Shown here: positions 29,096 to 41,382 of the stretch, piece by piece
How the letters are laid out: every line of letters starts with the position of its first letter
Numbering within the stretch: position 1 is the first letter of the stretch
Assembly: GCF_900177295.1 (NCBI RefSeq)
Contig: NZ_FWZX01000030.1
Location: 1-64,000, forward strand
DNA length: 64,000 nucleotides
Source: Tistlia consotensis USBA 355
Lineage (GTDB): Bacteria > Pseudomonadota > Alphaproteobacteria > Kiloniellales > DSM-21159
Direction of reading: 5' to 3'
Notes under the pieces: model-generated
Database searches by the model: none
Told to the model about the DNA's origin: nothing
Seen by the model: only the letters and a program-made list of their open reading frames with translations
Translations under genes and position numbers: made by a program

Positions 29096-29920
29096 ATGTG
29101 GCGCCGATTCCTTACCGCCCTCCGTCTTCCGCTGCTCGCCGTCCTGCTCGCCGCCGCGCTCGCCGGCTGCTCGGGCAAGGAGAAGCCGACCTATGTCGAG
29201 GAGCCGCCGGAACAGCTGTACAACAAGGCGCTCAGCGAGCTGCTGGCCGGCGACTACGAGAAGTCGGCCAAGAGCTTCGACGAGGTCGAGCGCCAGCACC
29301 CCTATTCGGTCTGGGCCTCGCGGGCCCAGCTCATGTCGGCCTACGCCTTCTACCAGGGCGACAAGTACGACGACGCGATCAACGCCCTCGACCGCTTCAT
29401 CCAGCTGAACCCCGGCAGCCGCGACATCGCCTATGCCTATTACCTGAAGGCGATCTGCTACTATGAGCAGATCTCCGACGTCGGCCGCGACCAGAAGAAC
29501 ACGATCGACGCGCTGGACTCGCTCAAGGAGGTGGTGCGCCGCTTCCCGGAGTCGCGCTACGCCCGCGACGCCCAGCTGAAGATCGACCTGGCGCGCGACC
29601 ACCTGGCCGGCAAGGACATGGAGATCGGCCGCTACTACGAGAGCCACGGCGAGTACCTGGCGGCGATCAACCGCTTCCAGACGGTCATCAAGGACTACCA
29701 GACCACGACCCACGTGCCGGAGGCGCTGCACCGCCTGGTCGAGTGCTACCTGGCGCTCGGCGTCTACAAGGAAGCCGAGGCGACCGCCGCCGTGCTCGGC
29801 TACAACTTCCCCGGCAGCGAGTGGTACCAGGATTCCTACGCGCTGCTGACCGGCAAGGACCTGAGGCCGGCCGATCACGAGGGCTCCTGGATCTCGCAGG
29901 TCTGGCACACGGTCTTCTGA
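29096..29920 (+). CDS. bamD: Outer-membrane assembly lipoprotein BamD
   Basis: 274 residues. Lipoprotein signal with lipobox LAGC (Cys near residue 24), anchored to the inner leaflet of the outer membrane. The mature part has five TPR-like repeats: LYNKALSELLAGDYEKSAKSFDEVERQHPYSVWASRAQLMSAYAFY is typical of BamD, and the family continues with YYEQISDVGRDQ and RYYESHGEYLAAINRFQTVIKDY. BamD works with BamA to insert beta-barrel proteins. It is followed after 14 bases by recN, a gene order common in alphaproteobacteria (often after lpxC, as here). Confidence 0.95.
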   Translation: MWRRFLTALRLPLLAVLLAAALAGCSGKEKPTYVEEPPEQLYNKALSELLAGDYEKSAKSFDEVERQHPYSVWASRAQLMSAYAFYQGDKYDDAINALDRFIQLNPGSRDIAYAYYLKAICYYEQISDVGRDQKNTIDALDSLKEVVRRFPESRYARDAQLKIDLARDHLAGKDMEIGRYYESHGEYLAAINRFQTVIKDYQTTTHVPEALHRLVECYLALGVYKEAEATAAVLGYNFPGSEWYQDSYALLTGKDLRPADHEGSWISQVWHTVF

Positions 29921-29934
29921 CGGCGGGCGCGGCC

Positions 29935-34090
<4,156 letters not shown>

Positions 34091-34124
34091 CGGTTCCGGC
34101 GCCGACAACTTCGAGGAATCCCCG

Positions 34125-34538
34125 ATGAGCCAGCACGCCGCCGTCCTCTTCGCCAACGAGGCCTTCTACCTGGCCTTCCGCAACCGCGATTCCGAGGCCA
34201 TGGAGGCGCTCTGGGCCGAGGGCGCGACGGTCGCCTGCATCCATCCGGGCTGGCAGGCCGTGGTCGGCCGCGAGGCCGTGCTGGAAAGCTGGCGGGCGAT
34301 CCTCGGCGGCCAGCACGCCCCGGTGGTCCGGCTGCGCGGCGCCCGTGCGACCCTGACCGGCGAGGTCGGCATCGTGCTCTGCTACGAGGAGATCGAGGGC
34401 TCGGACAGCCTGCTGGTCGCGACCAACCTGTTCCTGCGCGAGGACGGGGCATGGCGGCTGATCCACCACCAGGCCGGCCCGACCCCGCTGCGCCCCGACC
34501 AGGTCGAGGACCCGGAGGCCGAGGCCCCGCTGCAGTAG
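34125..34538 (+). CDS. NTF2/SnoaL-like domain protein
   Basis: 137 residues. The pattern of a helix with FYLAFRNRDSEAMEALWAEGATVACIHPGW, then a second helix (REAVLESWRAIL), then alternating beta strands ending in FLREDGAWRLIHHQAGP is the cone-shaped NTF2-like fold (SnoaL/DUF4440 group). Members range from isomerases to ligand-binding proteins, so no reaction is assigned. A short acidic tail follows. It lies 34 bases after the small gene downstream of ligA and is convergent with the VOC gene. Confidence 0.78.
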   Translation: MSQHAAVLFANEAFYLAFRNRDSEAMEALWAEGATVACIHPGWQAVVGREAVLESWRAILGGQHAPVVRLRGARATLTGEVGIVLCYEEIEGSDSLLVATNLFLREDGAWRLIHHQAGPTPLRPDQVEDPEAEAPLQ

Positions 34539-34545
34539 GCGGGCC

Positions 34546-34989
34546 TCAGGCCCGCGGTCCCCGGGCCGGCGGCCTGTGCGCCGGCCCCTTGAGCTCGACC
34601 GTGTTGCCGGCCGGGTCGCGGACGTAGACCGACGGCCCGTCGCCCTCGGCGCCGTAGCGCTCGCCGGCCTCGACGACCTCGATGCCGGCGGCGGCCAGGT
34701 GGGCGCGCAGGGCCGGCTCGTCGAAGGGCTCGATGCGCAGGCAGAGGTGGTCGAGGTTGCGGCCCTCGGCACCGGGCGCCGCTCCGCCGGCCCGGCCGAG
34801 CTTGCCCTCGACCGTCACGAGATCGATCAGCGAGCGGCCGGCGCGGATCTGGGTCAGGCCGAGCTCCGTCTGCTCCTTCTCGACCGCCAGGCCCAGCACG
34901 CCGCAATAGAAGGCCAGCACCGCCTCGCGGTCGGCGACCCGCAGCACGACGTGGTCGAGGCCCAGGATCTCGAAGCCCGGTCCGGTCAT
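34546..34989 (-). CDS. Glyoxalase/bleomycin-resistance (VOC) family protein
   Basis: 147 residues from ATG 34989, which follows a strong GGAGGAGAA. Two beta-alpha-beta-beta-beta modules of the VOC fold: LGLDHVVLRVADREAVLAFYCGVLGL at the start and NLDHLCLRIEPFDEPALRAHLAAAGI in the second half, with PSVYVRDPAGNTVELKGP at the end. Metal-ligand candidates are His 14, Glu 43, His in NLDH and Glu in TVELK. It resembles VOC proteins annotated as glyoxalase or dioxygenase relatives. Substrate unknown. Its 3' end faces the NTF2-like gene. Confidence 0.85.
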   Translation of the reverse strand: MTGPGFEILGLDHVVLRVADREAVLAFYCGVLGLAVEKEQTELGLTQIRAGRSLIDLVTVEGKLGRAGGAAPGAEGRNLDHLCLRIEPFDEPALRAHLAAAGIEVVEAGERYGAEGDGPSVYVRDPAGNTVELKGPAHRPPARGPRA

Positions 34990-35073
34990 GGCGCGTTCTC
35001 CTCCGCTCGCTTTCGCCTCGACCCTAGCCGAGCGCCGGGCCCGACGGAAGCGAGGAGCTGCCGCCCTCCCCGC

Positions 35074-35101
35074 TTGCACGGGCCCTCGCCTCCGCTATGC
35101 T
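35074..35101 (+). promoter_or_regulatory. tRNA-Leu promoter
   Basis: TTGCAC (35074-35079) and TATGCT (35096-35101) with a 16-base spacer stand 19 bases upstream of the tRNA 5' end, a normal distance for a stable-RNA promoter. The downstream GCCGGCC stretch would be the discriminator. Confidence 0.55.
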
Positions 35102-35120
35102 GCCGGCCGACGCGACAGGC

Positions 35121-35205
35121 GCCCCTGTGGCGGAACCGGTAGACGCGCGCGACTCAAAATCGCGTTCCGAAAGGAGTGGGGGTTCGAGTCCCTCCAGGGG
35201 CACCA
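35121..35205 (+). tRNA. tRNA-Leu (anticodon CAA)
   Basis: 85 bases with CCA encoded. The acceptor stem GCCCCTG pairs with CAGGGGC; the anticodon stem CGCGA/TCGCG encloses the loop CTCAAAA, giving anticodon CAA (reads UUG). A variable arm of the leucine class (GTTCCGAAAGGAGT) and the T loop GGTTCGAGTCC follow. The gene stands alone, between a VOC-protein gene and the glycan cluster; an AT-rich stretch begins immediately after it. Confidence 0.96.
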
Positions 35206-35436
35206 GTCGATCTTCAAGATATTGATTTATAACAGTTTTCCTGTAGAGTTGCGCCCCACCCTCTCGGCAATGGGCCCGCTCGCGCCGACAAGATGCAACC
35301 GGACAGCGTGTGGGGGAGCGGCCCGCCGCCTGCCGGTGCCGATCCGGATCCCGGGAAGTCCGGTTTCGAGACCGATCTCAATGACCCGGCCGACCGCAGG
35401 CGCCGTCTCCATTTCCTCGACGGAACCGCGCTCGGC
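35206..35436. other. Gap between tRNA-Leu and the glycan cluster
   Basis: The first 55 bases (to about 35260) are AT-rich (GATATTGATTTATAACAG) in a window otherwise near 70 % GC; the rest returns to high GC. No gene, clear terminator or integrase remnant is visible. The composition change at a tRNA 3' end fits an old integration boundary but does not prove one, since no second copy of the tRNA end is found in the window. Confidence 0.4.
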
Positions 35437-37818
35437 TCAAGTGCCGCCATCGAGCGGCAAGGCACCGGCTGCGCAGGGCTCCGACGTTGCGGACCGGCGG
35501 CCACCGACGAGCCGCCAGACCGCGCCGGGCCAGCAGATCGCGGTCAGCAGCGCCGCCAGCCCCGCCAGCCCGGGCAGCAGGCGCAGGGCAAGCAGCGGCG
35601 GGGCCCACCAGCCGGCGTCGAAGCGCCATTCGACGCGGCTCTTGCCCGGCGGCACCGACACGGCCTTGAAGGCGCCATAGGCCCGGTAGGTCGGTGCGGC
35701 CGCGCCCTCGACCGTCGCGCTCCAGCCCGGATCGTAGGCGTCGGCATAGACCAGCCAGACCGGATCGGGCGAGGGATTGTCGACCGCGAGCTCGATGCGG
35801 TCGGCCGAATAGCCCGTCAGTCGCACGCTGCCGGCGGTCGGCGGCAGTCCCTGTACGACCGGCGGCGCCGGCCTGCCCTCGAGCGGGCCCAGGATCACCG
35901 TGCGGTCCAGCGCCGGCGTCCCGCGGATCAGCTGCTCGCGCTGCTCGACGGAACCGGCGACGACGGCATTGGGAACGAGCCGGAACTTCGGGCTGCCGCA
36001 GCCGAGCACCGTCATCAGCGCCTCGTCGTGCCATGGCACCTCGGACCCGACGGCTCCGGGCACGATATGGCCGCCGCGCAGCGTGATCAGACGCGCCGGG
36101 CCGCCGGCCAGGTAGTGCACGCGTGCGACGGGGAAGCAGCGGTCGAAGCCGAGCAGCGTCTCGTAGAGCGCATAGTTGGTGCTCCTGAGCGCGCGGGCAT
36201 GCTCGGCGAAGCCGGCGATGACCCGCGCCGCCGTCGCGTCGCTCGGCGCCCGTTCCCGCTCAAGCGGCAGCGACGGAGGCCGCGGCCGGAAGGCCGCGAG
36301 GATCGCGGGATCGTCGGTGCGGTCCCATTGCCACTGCTGGAAGGCCTGCCACTGGTAGGAGGCAAGGTCGAAGACGACGGCGGCGACCAGCAGCGCCGCG
36401 AGAACGCGCGGGCGGGCGGGCCCGCGCCGGATCAGCAGGCAGGCGGCGAGACCGGCCAGGCCGTAGGCGGCGACCCGCAGGTAGGACAGGTAGGCGGCCA
36501 GCACCGCTCCGCCCTGCAGCGGCGGCGCCCCGAGACCGAAGTCCGAAAGGATCGACGGATCCGCGGCACGCAGCACCGGCCCCGCGACGGCATCGACCAG
36601 GGCCGCCAGCCCGAGCCAGGCCAGGAGCAACGGCCAGGGCCGGAGCCATCGCGGGCCTCGCGGCGCCGCGAGGCCGGCGACCATGCGGTCGAAGGCGAAG
36701 CCGGCGAGCAGCGCCAGGAACACCTTGAGGATCGGAAAGAGATGCTGAAGGTGCCGGAAGTACTGCATCGCCGGGACGTGGAACATTGCCACCGCCGCCT
36801 CGCTGGCATTGGTCAGCAGCAGCACGACGAAGGCACCGAGGGCGAGCGCCCGCAGGATCTTCCCGTCGAGCAAGAACACGGCGGCCAGCGCGCCGACGAG
36901 CGGCAGCAGCCCGAAGTAGGACGGCCACTGGGCGGTCGGCGTCCAGCCCAGCACGAAGGCCTGCGCGACGGCGTCGAGCGTCGGCGACACGCTGTAGTGG
37001 AGGAAGGCGCGCAGGGCGACGGAGGCGGCGTCGCCGCGCGAGGGGGCGACGAGGTCGAACCCTTCCAGGGCGTGGGCCAGCAGCAGGCCGACGGCCGCCA
37101 GCAGCAGGACGCAGAGCAGGAAGGCGGCGGTTGCGCCAAGCGAGGGACGGCTCAGGAAGACCCCGGGCGAGGGATGCTGGAGCAACAGCGCGACGGTGAT
37201 CGCGCCGAAGCAGAGCGCCGTCGCCGCGCCGAGGTAGGGAATGGTCACGCTGACGGAGAGTGCCGCGCCGCTCAGCCAGAGCCAGGACCAGGAGGCGCTC
37301 CGCCAGAAGCGGAGCAGACACAGCAGGGCGAGCGGCAGGAACGCGATCGCGTAGAGGTTGAAGGTCGGCACGAAGAACCAGAATACCGCCGCCGCCGACA
37401 GGCAGGGTACCAGCACCGCGGCGATCCGCGTCCGGTAGAGCGTCAGGGCGAGGTAGTAGAGCGAGACCGCGAAGAAGACCCGCTCTGCGGCGAGCGAGAG
37501 ATAGAGCAGGTGCGGCGAGTCGTGCCAGCCCGTGGCCCAGCCGAGCAGGCCGAGGGCATAGGCGAAGGACGGCAGCGGGAACTGCAGGATGCCGGTGCGG
37601 ATGCCGTAGAAGACCAGCGGGTCCCACTGCGGCACCGCATGGTCGTGGAGCAGCCCGGAATAGAGGTAGTCGAAGTAGCTCAGCGCCTCGAGCAGGTCGT
37701 GGCTGGCGTAGTAGTGGGGCAGCAGGATCGGCAGGTCGAGGAGCAGCGCCACGGCGGCGACCAGGACGATGTCGCGCCGCCTGGGCGACAGCGGCTCCGG
37801 CGCCGCGCCCCCGTTCAC
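35437..37818 (-). CDS. YfhO-like polytopic membrane glycosyltransferase
   Basis: 793 residues from GTG 37818; the open frame runs further upstream but becomes an Arg-rich non-coding-like stretch, so the start is uncertain. The first part has a dozen or more hydrophobic helices, beginning RRRDIVLVAAVALLLDLPILLP, with a periplasmic loop HYYASHDLLEALSYFDYL carrying charged residues typical of GT-C enzymes. The last 250 residues include a soluble part with YADAYDPGWSATV (as in the YfhO family) followed by a final helix. In Bacillus, YfhO is the GT-C partner that transfers sugars from undecaprenyl phosphate to a surface polymer. It is divergent from a GtrB/ArnC-like gene. Confidence 0.75.
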   Translation of the reverse strand: MNGGAAPEPLSPRRRDIVLVAAVALLLDLPILLPHYYASHDLLEALSYFDYLYSGLLHDHAVPQWDPLVFYGIRTGILQFPLPSFAYALGLLGWATGWHDSPHLLYLSLAAERVFFAVSLYYLALTLYRTRIAAVLVPCLSAAAVFWFFVPTFNLYAIAFLPLALLCLLRFWRSASWSWLWLSGAALSVSVTIPYLGAATALCFGAITVALLLQHPSPGVFLSRPSLGATAAFLLCVLLLAAVGLLLAHALEGFDLVAPSRGDAASVALRAFLHYSVSPTLDAVAQAFVLGWTPTAQWPSYFGLLPLVGALAAVFLLDGKILRALALGAFVVLLLTNASEAAVAMFHVPAMQYFRHLQHLFPILKVFLALLAGFAFDRMVAGLAAPRGPRWLRPWPLLLAWLGLAALVDAVAGPVLRAADPSILSDFGLGAPPLQGGAVLAAYLSYLRVAAYGLAGLAACLLIRRGPARPRVLAALLVAAVVFDLASYQWQAFQQWQWDRTDDPAILAAFRPRPPSLPLERERAPSDATAARVIAGFAEHARALRSTNYALYETLLGFDRCFPVARVHYLAGGPARLITLRGGHIVPGAVGSEVPWHDEALMTVLGCGSPKFRLVPNAVVAGSVEQREQLIRGTPALDRTVILGPLEGRPAPPVVQGLPPTAGSVRLTGYSADRIELAVDNPSPDPVWLVYADAYDPGWSATVEGAAAPTYRAYGAFKAVSVPPGKSRVEWRFDAGWWAPPLLALRLLPGLAGLAALLTAICWPGAVWRLVGGRRSATSEPCAAGALPLDGGT

Positions 37819-38098
37819 CGGCGCGCCCGCACGCCGCGGCGCTCGACAGCGGGGTCGACGACGACTGCGGCAGGGTTCGGATGCCTGTCGGCGGAGCGCA
37901 TGAGGAACTCGTTCGGTTCGGTCGGTGGCGGTGGCACCGGTCGCCCGGCGCAGCGCCCATCGCGCGACATGCTTAGCCGCCGCCGCACGGCGCTTCAACC
38001 GGACCTGTCGCGGGTCGCGCTTTACCGCCCGCGGAAAAACGGGCAGTCCTTGCGGGAACCCCGCCCGGTCGGGGACCGCTCTCGCGACAGGCGGCAAG
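37819..38098. other. Divergent control region between YfhO-like and GT2 genes
   Basis: This 280-base stretch separates two divergent genes and must hold both promoters. It is GC-rich and I see no convincing -35/-10 pair. Part of it could be coding if the YfhO-like protein uses an upstream start, but the translated residues there are Arg- and Pro-rich and do not resemble protein. Confidence 0.35.
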
Positions 38099-39058
38099 GT
38101 GGAAGACGCTTCGTCCCGTATTGGCGGCCTTTCGGTCGTCGTTCCCGTCTACAACAGCGCGTCGACGCTGCGGGACCTCGCAGAGCGACTCGACCGCACG
38201 TTCGCGCCGCGCCGCTTTCCGCTCGAGCTCGTCCTGGTCAACGACGGCAGCGAGGACGCAAGCTGGCAGGCGGTCGGCGACCTGGCGCGACGATTCGACT
38301 GGGTGCGCGGCGTGGACCTGGCACGCAACGTCGGCCAGCACAACGCGCTGCTCTGCGGCATCCGGCAGGCGCGCCATCCGGTGATCGTGACGATCGACGA
38401 CGACCTGCAGCATCCGCCCGAGGAGATCCCGACCCTGCTGGCCGCGCTGGGCGACGACATCGACCTGGTCTACGGCCAGCCGGCCCGGCACCGGCACCCC
38501 TTCTGGCGGATCGCGGCCTCCTGGCTGCTCGGCCGGCTGGCGCGGGTCGACAGACCCAGCGGCCCGACGCGCTTCTCGGCCTTCCGGGCGTTCCGGACGC
38601 GGCTGCGCGAGGCCTTCTCGGGCCATCGCACCCCCTTCGTGTCGATCGACGTCCTGCTGAGCTGGAGCACGTCGCGCATCGCCACCGTCGCGATCGAGCA
38701 TCGTCCGCGCGCCGCCGGCCGCTCGAGCTACAACCTGCGCAAGCTGGTCGACCTGGCACTGGACACGCTGCTCGGCTTCGGCTCGCCATCGCCCTGGCTC
38801 ATGGCCGGCCTCGGCCTGGCCTGCGCGGCGGCGGGCGCCGCCGGCCTCGGCGCTGCCTGGGCGGGGATCCTCGTCGCGGGCGGTCGCGGGGTCGGGCTGC
38901 TCGAGCTGTCGGCCGTCGCCGCCCTCTTCGCCGGGTTGCAGCTCTGCCTGCTCGCCTGGTTCGGCCACTATCTCGGCCGGCTCTACGCCGTGGCGATCGG
39001 CCGGCCGCCCTACGTGGTCGCCAGGACGACCGACGAGGCGCTGGCCGGGCAGGACTGA
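38099..39058 (+). CDS. Polyisoprenyl-phosphate glycosyltransferase (ArnC/GtrB-like, GT2)
   Basis: 319 residues from GTG 38099 (GGCGG upstream). The GT-A domain begins LSVVVPVYNSASTLRDL; the nucleotide-sugar site includes LVNDGSEDASW and VTIDDDLQHPPEEIP (DxD region near 103-106); NVGQHNALLCGI and RTPFVSIDVLLSW follow. Two C-terminal membrane helices at about 235-258 and 271-295 complete the ArnC/GtrB/CsbB architecture. These enzymes load a sugar onto undecaprenyl phosphate at the inner face for later transfer by a GT-C enzyme. The following gene is a sugar aminotransferase, which suggests an amino sugar donor. Confidence 0.9.
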   Translation: MEDASSRIGGLSVVVPVYNSASTLRDLAERLDRTFAPRRFPLELVLVNDGSEDASWQAVGDLARRFDWVRGVDLARNVGQHNALLCGIRQARHPVIVTIDDDLQHPPEEIPTLLAALGDDIDLVYGQPARHRHPFWRIAASWLLGRLARVDRPSGPTRFSAFRAFRTRLREAFSGHRTPFVSIDVLLSWSTSRIATVAIEHRPRAAGRSSYNLRKLVDLALDTLLGFGSPSPWLMAGLGLACAAAGAAGLGAAWAGILVAGGRGVGLLELSAVAALFAGLQLCLLAWFGHYLGRLYAVAIGRPPYVVARTTDEALAGQD

Positions 39059-39062
39059 CGGC

Positions 39063-40250
39063 ATGGACGGCACGCAGACCCAAGCCCATCGCATTCCCTT
39101 CAACCGGGTCGCCTGCCTGGGCCGCGAGCGCGACTATCTGGCCGACGCCGTCGCGAGCGGCAGGATCGGCGGCGGCGGCCCCTATTCGGCGCGCGTGCGT
39201 GCCACTCTCGAACGCGCGCTCGGCGTGCCGCTGGCACTGCCGACGACCTCCTGCAGCGACGCCCTGGAGATGGCGTCGGTCCTGCTCGGCATCGGCCCTG
39301 GCGACGAGGTCGTCGTGCCCTCCTTCGCCTTCGTCACGGTCGCCGGCGCCTTCGCCCTGCGGGGCGCGCGCATCGTCTTCGCCGACGTCCGTCCCGACAC
39401 CCTCTGCCTCGACGAGGAGCGGCTCGCCGAGCGCATCGGTCCGCGCACCAGGGCCGTCGTCGCGCTGCACTACGGCGGCGTCGCCTGCGAGATGGACGCC
39501 GTCCTGGGGCTCGCGGCACGCCACGGCCTCGCCGTGGTCGAGGACCTGGCGCACGGCCCCTTCGCCAGCTACCGGGGCCGGCCGCTCGGCAGCTTCGGCG
39601 CGCTCGCCTGCCTCTCCTTCCACGAGACCAAGAACTTCAGCTGCGGCGAGGGCGGTGCGCTGCTGGTCAACGACCCGGCGCTGGCCCGGCGCGCCGAGAT
39701 CGTCCACGAGAAGGGCACCGACCGGACGCGCTTCCTGGCCGGCGCCGTCGACAAGTACAGCTGGCGCGACCTCGGCGGCAGCTACGGCCTCAGCGACCTG
39801 CAGGCGGCCTTCCTGCTCGGCCAGCTCGAGCAGCGCGAGACCGTGCGCGACCGGCGCGCCCGCCTCTGGCGGCGCTACGACGCCGGCCTGGCGGCCTGGG
39901 CCGAGGCGCACGGCGTCGCCCGGCCGGCCGTGCCGGCGCACAGCGGCCCGCCGGACCACCTCTACTTCCTGGTGATGCCGAGCGCCGCCGACCGCGACGG
40001 CCTGATCGAGCACCTGGGCCGCCGCGGTATCCTCGCCGTCTTCCACTACGTGCCGCTGCACCTCTCGGAGATGGGGCGGCGCTACGGTGGCCGGCCCGGC
40101 GACTGCCCGCAGGCCGAGCGCGCCGGCGCCCGCCTGCTGCGCCTGCCGTTCTTCACCACCCTCTCCGACGCCGAGCAGGACGAGGTGATCGACGCCGTCA
40201 CGGACTACGTCCCCCGCCCGGCAGGAAGCGGCCGCTGCGGTGCCGACTAG
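39063..40250 (+). CDS. DegT-family sugar aminotransferase, WecE/RffA-like
   Basis: 395 residues. PLP enzyme, fold type I. Catalytic Lys is K190 in SFHETKNFSCGEGG, the diagnostic motif of dTDP-4-amino-4,6-dideoxygalactose transaminase (WecE); PLP-contacting Asp 161 is in VVEDLAHG. The N-terminus IPFNRVACLGRERDYLADAV and LPTTSCSDALEMA also fit WecE. It probably aminates a nucleotide 4-keto-6-deoxy sugar with glutamate. No RmlA/RmlB for dTDP-sugar is in the window, so the nucleotide is not certain. It begins 4 bases after the GT2 gene and overlaps the next frame. Confidence 0.88.
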   Translation: MDGTQTQAHRIPFNRVACLGRERDYLADAVASGRIGGGGPYSARVRATLERALGVPLALPTTSCSDALEMASVLLGIGPGDEVVVPSFAFVTVAGAFALRGARIVFADVRPDTLCLDEERLAERIGPRTRAVVALHYGGVACEMDAVLGLAARHGLAVVEDLAHGPFASYRGRPLGSFGALACLSFHETKNFSCGEGGALLVNDPALARRAEIVHEKGTDRTRFLAGAVDKYSWRDLGGSYGLSDLQAAFLLGQLEQRETVRDRRARLWRRYDAGLAAWAEAHGVARPAVPAHSGPPDHLYFLVMPSAADRDGLIEHLGRRGILAVFHYVPLHLSEMGRRYGGRPGDCPQAERAGARLLRLPFFTTLSDAEQDEVIDAVTDYVPRPAGSGRCGAD

Positions 40251-41382
40251 CCCGGCCATGACCCCCGGCAGGCGCCTGCTGTTCCACGGCATCCTGGTCC
40301 TGGGCGTGCTGGCGGCAACCCTGGCGATTGCGCTCGCCTACTACACCTGGCGGGCCTTCGACGATCCCTTCCCGCACCTGCCGATCCGGGTCGCCGGCGA
40401 CTTTCCCCTGTCCCAGGACCCGGAGCTCGGCTTCACAGGTCGCGCCAACGGCCGGACCCACTGGCTCGACCCCCGCTCCGGGCTGGACTTCCATCTCTAC
40501 CTCGACGGCCGCCGGGCCCGGGTCGACCGCCCGGGCCAGCGGACCGCCCCCGAGGTCGAGGTCATGACGATCGGCGGCTCCTTCGCCTTCGGCTACGGCG
40601 TCGAGAACGAGCAGACCTTCACCTCGATCCTGGCGCGCGAGGCCGCGCTCGGCCCGGTCGCCAACCTCGCCTACCCGAGCTACGGCACGGTGCAGGCCCT
40701 GCAGGTCTGGCGGCGCGACCGGGACCTGCATCCCCGGACGGTGATCTACGCGATCATCGCGGACCACCTGCGGCGCAATCTCTCGCCCTGCGCCCCGAGC
40801 ATCTCCGCCTACTGCCTGCCGGTCGCGTCGGTCACCTTCGACGCGGCGACCGGCAAGCCGTCGATCGCACCGCCGTCGCTGCGGGGCAGCATACCCGCCG
40901 GGCTGCGCGGGCGCTTCCTCAGGGAAGTCGTGTTCACCGACCACGTCGGCCCGGCGGACGTCCTGTGGAAGGCGCGCATGGACCTGCAGCGCATCGCCAC
41001 GCTCGGCACCTTCCGCTACGAGGACACGCCGGCGCGGCGCCAGGCGGCCGCCGACTTCCTGCTCGGCGCCCTGGCGGCCGAGGTGTCGGGGTCCGGCGCC
41101 CGGCTGCTGGTCGTCTACATTCCCGAGACCAACCGGCGCGGGGTCCTGACGCCGCCGAGCGACGCCCTGCGGGCTGCCCTCGCCGGCAAGCCGCTCTCGT
41201 TCCTCGACCTGACGCCGGAGATCGAGCGCTACCAGCAGGTCGCGGGGCGCCCGCCGCTGTTCATACCGGGCAACTGGCATCCCTCGCCGGCCGGCCATCG
41301 CCTGATCGCCGACGCGATCCGGCGGACCTGGTTCAGCGAAGCGGAGCCGCCGCCCCCGCCTGACGGCGGTACCCCGCGATGA
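40240..41382 (+). CDS. Membrane-anchored SGNH-hydrolase-like protein (first of two)
   Basis: 380 residues from GTG 40240; ATG 40258 is an alternative six codons later. An N-terminal hydrophobic helix (LLFHGILVLGVLAATLAIALAYY) anchors a periplasmic domain. SGNH blocks: MTIGGSFAFGYGVENEQTF (block I, with Ser in GGSF rather than GDS), NLAYPSYGTVQALQVW, and WHPSPAGHRLIADAI with the catalytic Asp/His block, where the Asp is replaced by Asn (GNWHPS). Such proteins act as O-acyl esterases or transferases on exported glycans. The altered GDS and DxxH suggest reduced or changed activity. Confidence 0.72.
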   Translation: MPTSPAMTPGRRLLFHGILVLGVLAATLAIALAYYTWRAFDDPFPHLPIRVAGDFPLSQDPELGFTGRANGRTHWLDPRSGLDFHLYLDGRRARVDRPGQRTAPEVEVMTIGGSFAFGYGVENEQTFTSILAREAALGPVANLAYPSYGTVQALQVWRRDRDLHPRTVIYAIIADHLRRNLSPCAPSISAYCLPVASVTFDAATGKPSIAPPSLRGSIPAGLRGRFLREVVFTDHVGPADVLWKARMDLQRIATLGTFRYEDTPARRQAAADFLLGALAAEVSGSGARLLVVYIPETNRRGVLTPPSDALRAALAGKPLSFLDLTPEIERYQQVAGRPPLFIPGNWHPSPAGHRLIADAIRRTWFSEAEPPPPPDGGTPR

